DNA of 64,000 bases, taken from NCBI GenBank assembly GCA_900315175.1, contig OMYA01000001.1, forward strand, positions 235,415 to 299,414, written 5' to 3'. The translations under genes and the position numbers were made by a program. The stretch is from an uncultured Bacteroidales bacterium. Its GTDB lineage: Bacteria; Bacteroidota; Bacteroidia; Bacteroidales; F082. Every line of letters starts with the position of its first letter. The stretch's first letter is position 1. Under the pieces are notes generated by a model. The model had not been told where the DNA came from. It worked only from the letters and a program-made list of their open reading frames with translations, and made no database searches. Shown piece after piece: positions 61,633-64,000 of this stretch.

Positions 61633-62598
61633 ATGAACAAGAAAATGAAATTCGTTGCCACAGTGGCAACGCTGCTCATCGCAGCAGCAGGAGTAATCAC
61701 ATTTGAGGCCTGCAACAAGAAAAACGAAGTCGTTAACAACATCCCTGAGCTGAATGTCGCAGAGCTCTCAGACATGGACAAGGAGATGATTCTCTTTGGC
61801 GAAAAAATGAAATCGGCGACAAAAGGCGGCGAAACCATGCAGCTGGATGAAGCTGTCAGAAACTTGAGTAACTACGAGAACTTCAAAATGTGTGACGCAA
61901 GCAGATATTCCGCAGATATGGAGCGTCTAACTATCGAGTCGGAAATACCTGTAATCGATGGTAATGTCTATTTGTCGGATATCAATGCCATCTACGAGTC
62001 AAACAGGAAACAAATCAAGGATAAGCTTGCATCTCTTGAAGGCGATGACAAGACCGTTTATTGTGTCTACAGCAGAATCGACGGAAACAGCAAAGACGGT
62101 GAAGATGTAAGAGTTGTAACTGATGCTTTTATGAATAGAAACGATAAGATTGAGCCCAATCCATACCATTTTGACGATAATTTATGCTGGCCCTATAATG
62201 TTTATGATTGCCCGGAGTGTACTGGAGGAAAAGCTGTGGATGTGCTAAACGAAAGAATCGTAACTATAATGACTGAACACGTACAATGTCTGCCTGGTTA
62301 CAGAGTCGTATTGTATGAAGCAGATGGGGAATTATTAAGTGCAAGTGAAGTCCCAGACCCAAATAGTCCCAATGGACATTATGCTCTAATACATTTTAGT
62401 TATGAATCGCCGTGTCTTGATGCTGATGACATGCGCTATTATCTTAATAGCATGATAAATATAGCTACTGGATGGAATGTAAGCCAACACAATCGTGGCA
62501 GGATTCTGTCATACATACAATACATAGATTTTGGTGACACGGCTCTTTGGGGCATATATTCAGAAGTGGAATGCTCATATGTTGGTCTTGATTGGTAA
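61633..62598 (+). CDS. Lipoprotein of unknown function
   Basis: A 321-residue lipoprotein (MNKKMKFVATVATLLIAAAG, lipobox FEAC). The middle is acidic and helical (SDMDKEMILFGEKMKSATKG, NAIYESNRKQIKDKLASLEG); the second half has several Cys (LCWPYNVYDCPECTGG). No known domain. It precedes the interrupted T9SS gene by 20 nt in the same direction. Confidence 0.7.
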   Translation: MNKKMKFVATVATLLIAAAGVITFEACNKKNEVVNNIPELNVAELSDMDKEMILFGEKMKSATKGGETMQLDEAVRNLSNYENFKMCDASRYSADMERLTIESEIPVIDGNVYLSDINAIYESNRKQIKDKLASLEGDDKTVYCVYSRIDGNSKDGEDVRVVTDAFMNRNDKIEPNPYHFDDNLCWPYNVYDCPECTGGKAVDVLNERIVTIMTEHVQCLPGYRVVLYEADGELLSASEVPDPNSPNGHYALIHFSYESPCLDADDMRYYLNSMINIATGWNVSQHNRGRILSYIQYIDFGDTALWGIYSEVECSYVGLDW

Positions 62599-62618
62599 AG
62601 CAAAAAAATAATCATCCT

Positions 62619-64000
62619 ATGAAAAAGCTGTTATTGTTACTGGCAATTGTTTTCCTCGCTTTTGCCGGGGAAGCACAAAACTATTTTGAGACGAAAATAA
62701 AGCATGATGATAAGTATTAGAGACATCGGACCATGGCTTTATTGTCAGCTGCCGGACAAAATTTATTTACCAGAACGATATGCTTTTAAAGCTGTCTCCG
62801 GAAGGTGATGTCACCAACAGCCTCGCCTTCCAGATAGACGGGAAAAACATAAAGTATTGCGGTTTGTTTAAGGATAATGGGCAAGATGATGAGTATATAG
62901 CGATAGCCGTTTTAAGTAACGGGAACACCTCGCAATCATGCGTCAGGAATGAAATTGCCGTTATGCACCTTGACGCCGGTCTAGAGATAAAGAGCCACCA
63001 AACATGCAGTCTCGGAGAAAATGTTATCGAGGTTTGTCCAGGAAGACAGCGGGAATTTTTTTATGGCTGCCCATTGCCAGATGACAGACGGCTACGGCTA
63101 TCTATACCTCAGGATGACCCCTAATGGTGATATCGTTAAAATGGAAGAGGATTATTCACACGATGGCGAACCTGATCAGCTGATGGCTTTGTTCGAACGA
63201 AATAAGGCTGAGAAAAACTATGGCATGATACGGCTGCAAAATGATGGTGAATACTATTATAAGATCGATTCAGCTTTTAATGCCACACGTATCGCCAGAC
63301 TTCTAAATACGACAATTAAAACAGTTCAGAATGATCCTCAGCAGCAGTATCCTGATACCACCTTTCAATATGCTTATATGGGAGGATACATGACAACATA
63401 TGATGAAGAGACTTTTCTTTTAACTAGTCCGGGTTTCTTTCTGAAACATTATGGCGGGATATTGGGATGGAACCATTATGTGGCAAAGATAAACGATAGT
63501 ATGCAGGCGCTTGTGGCTGATACATGGGATTGTATTAGAAATACAGGACCTCTCAACCGTGTTATTGCTAATGTTCAGGCCTTGAGCGTCACAAACGATG
63601 CCATATACCATTGTGGAGTGAATGGGTTAAAATCTCAGACCCAAGGCTATGTCAGGCCGGAACCGTCCGAAATAGTCGTTAGCAAGTTTGACATGAATCT
63701 TAATCTCATTTGGCGCAGATGGTATGGGGTAAATGATGATTTTTACAATATAAACACCATCCTTGCCACGGAGGATGGCGGGTGTATTTTGGCCGGATAT
63801 CATGCGGAAGCTCCGGGATATTACACCTATTACTCTTACATCCTCAAGGTCGACGAAAACGGCTATGACGCCGTCGGCGAGAACGCGGAGAGTGTGGCGA
63901 AACCGTATTTCTGCTATCCTAACCCCGCTAAAGACAACATCTACATCGAGCTTTCACCCGATGCCGACTGCCAATCAGTTGAATTGTACACCCTCGACGG
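62619..64000 (+). pseudogene. T9SS-secreted protein gene interrupted by two single-base frameshifts (3' end outside window)
   Basis: Signal peptide MKKLLLLLAIVFLAFAGEAQ begins in frame with ATG 62619. At about 62715-62718 the frame stops; one missing base would lead into LETSDHGFIVSCRTKFIYQ. At about 63031-63033 one extra base would restore the first frame (IEFVQEDSGNFFMAAHCQM), which then stays open to the window end. The later part reads YPNPAKDNIYIEL, the start of a T9SS domain, so the protein would end a little beyond the window. The two changes cancel, and the ~105 codons between them are coherent in their own frame. Domain content before the T9SS part is not recognised. Confidence 0.7.

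Overview
The window looks like a chromosomal contig from an uncultured Bacteroidales-type bacterium (phylum Bacteroidota). Signs of this are the C-terminal type IX secretion (T9SS) sorting domains on several large secreted proteins, a GldH lipoprotein, a paired methylmalonyl-CoA mutase, a Porphyromonas-type arginine deiminase and a gingipain-like C25 peptidase. The promoters also fit: boxes of the form TAnnTTTGC, often with TTTG about 20 nt upstream. No rRNA, insertion sequence, phage or CRISPR array was seen. Most genes are housekeeping or cell-surface genes.

Layout. 1-2.2 kb: 3' part of a secreted arginine deiminase, then tRNA-Glu(CTC). 2.2-14.8 kb (minus strand): MBL hydrolase, heptosyltransferase-like GT9, 5'-nucleotidase, tRNA-dihydrouridine synthase, Lnt, DNA polymerase III delta', C25 protease, LysS, phosphopantetheinyl transferase. 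15.2-18.6 kb (plus): a frameshifted DUF4143-type ATPase and RecG. 18.7-20.4 kb: lipoprotein and polysaccharide deacetylase. 20.6-25.6 kb: a probable five-gene operon of PAP2 phosphatase, NMT1-like binding protein, SpoIIE phosphatase fused to an RsbW-like kinase, STAS protein and a small unknown protein; this reads as a partner-switching signalling system. 25.7-30.1 kb: secreted and lipoprotein genes with a local duplication, next to a membrane-anchored AraC regulator. 30.2-33.7 kb: GpmA, TatD, TcdA-like ThiF protein, an unknown zinc-ribbon-like protein, RNase H. 33.7-37.7 kb: methylmalonyl-CoA mutase subunits. 39.7-50.8 kb: two convergent copies of a module made of a very large T9SS-secreted protein and a tiny secreted protein ending in a PLGSG/transmembrane/Arg-Lys tail, flanking an EamA transporter and a CobW GTPase. 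51.2-58.6 kb: MATE, RicT, GldH, PBP1A, Obg, PAP2. 58.7-64 kb: HsdR_N protein, intact DUF4143 ATPase, membrane-anchored LuxR-like regulator, small secreted proteins and an interrupted T9SS protein running off the end.

Two themes stand out. First, several intergenic repeat families (a GTCATTTCGA...TCGAAATGAC palindrome, a GTAGAGACG...CGTCTCTAC palindrome and 7-9 nt tandem arrays) also occur in frame inside otherwise conserved genes: GT9, Lnt, TatD, RNase H, CobW, polysaccharide deacetylase and Dus. Second, the paired giant-protein/PLGSG-protein modules look like a substrate-sorting arrangement that I cannot match to a named system. Three single-base frameshifts (one in the ATPase, two compensating ones in the last gene) may be real or may be sequence errors; they cannot be told apart here.
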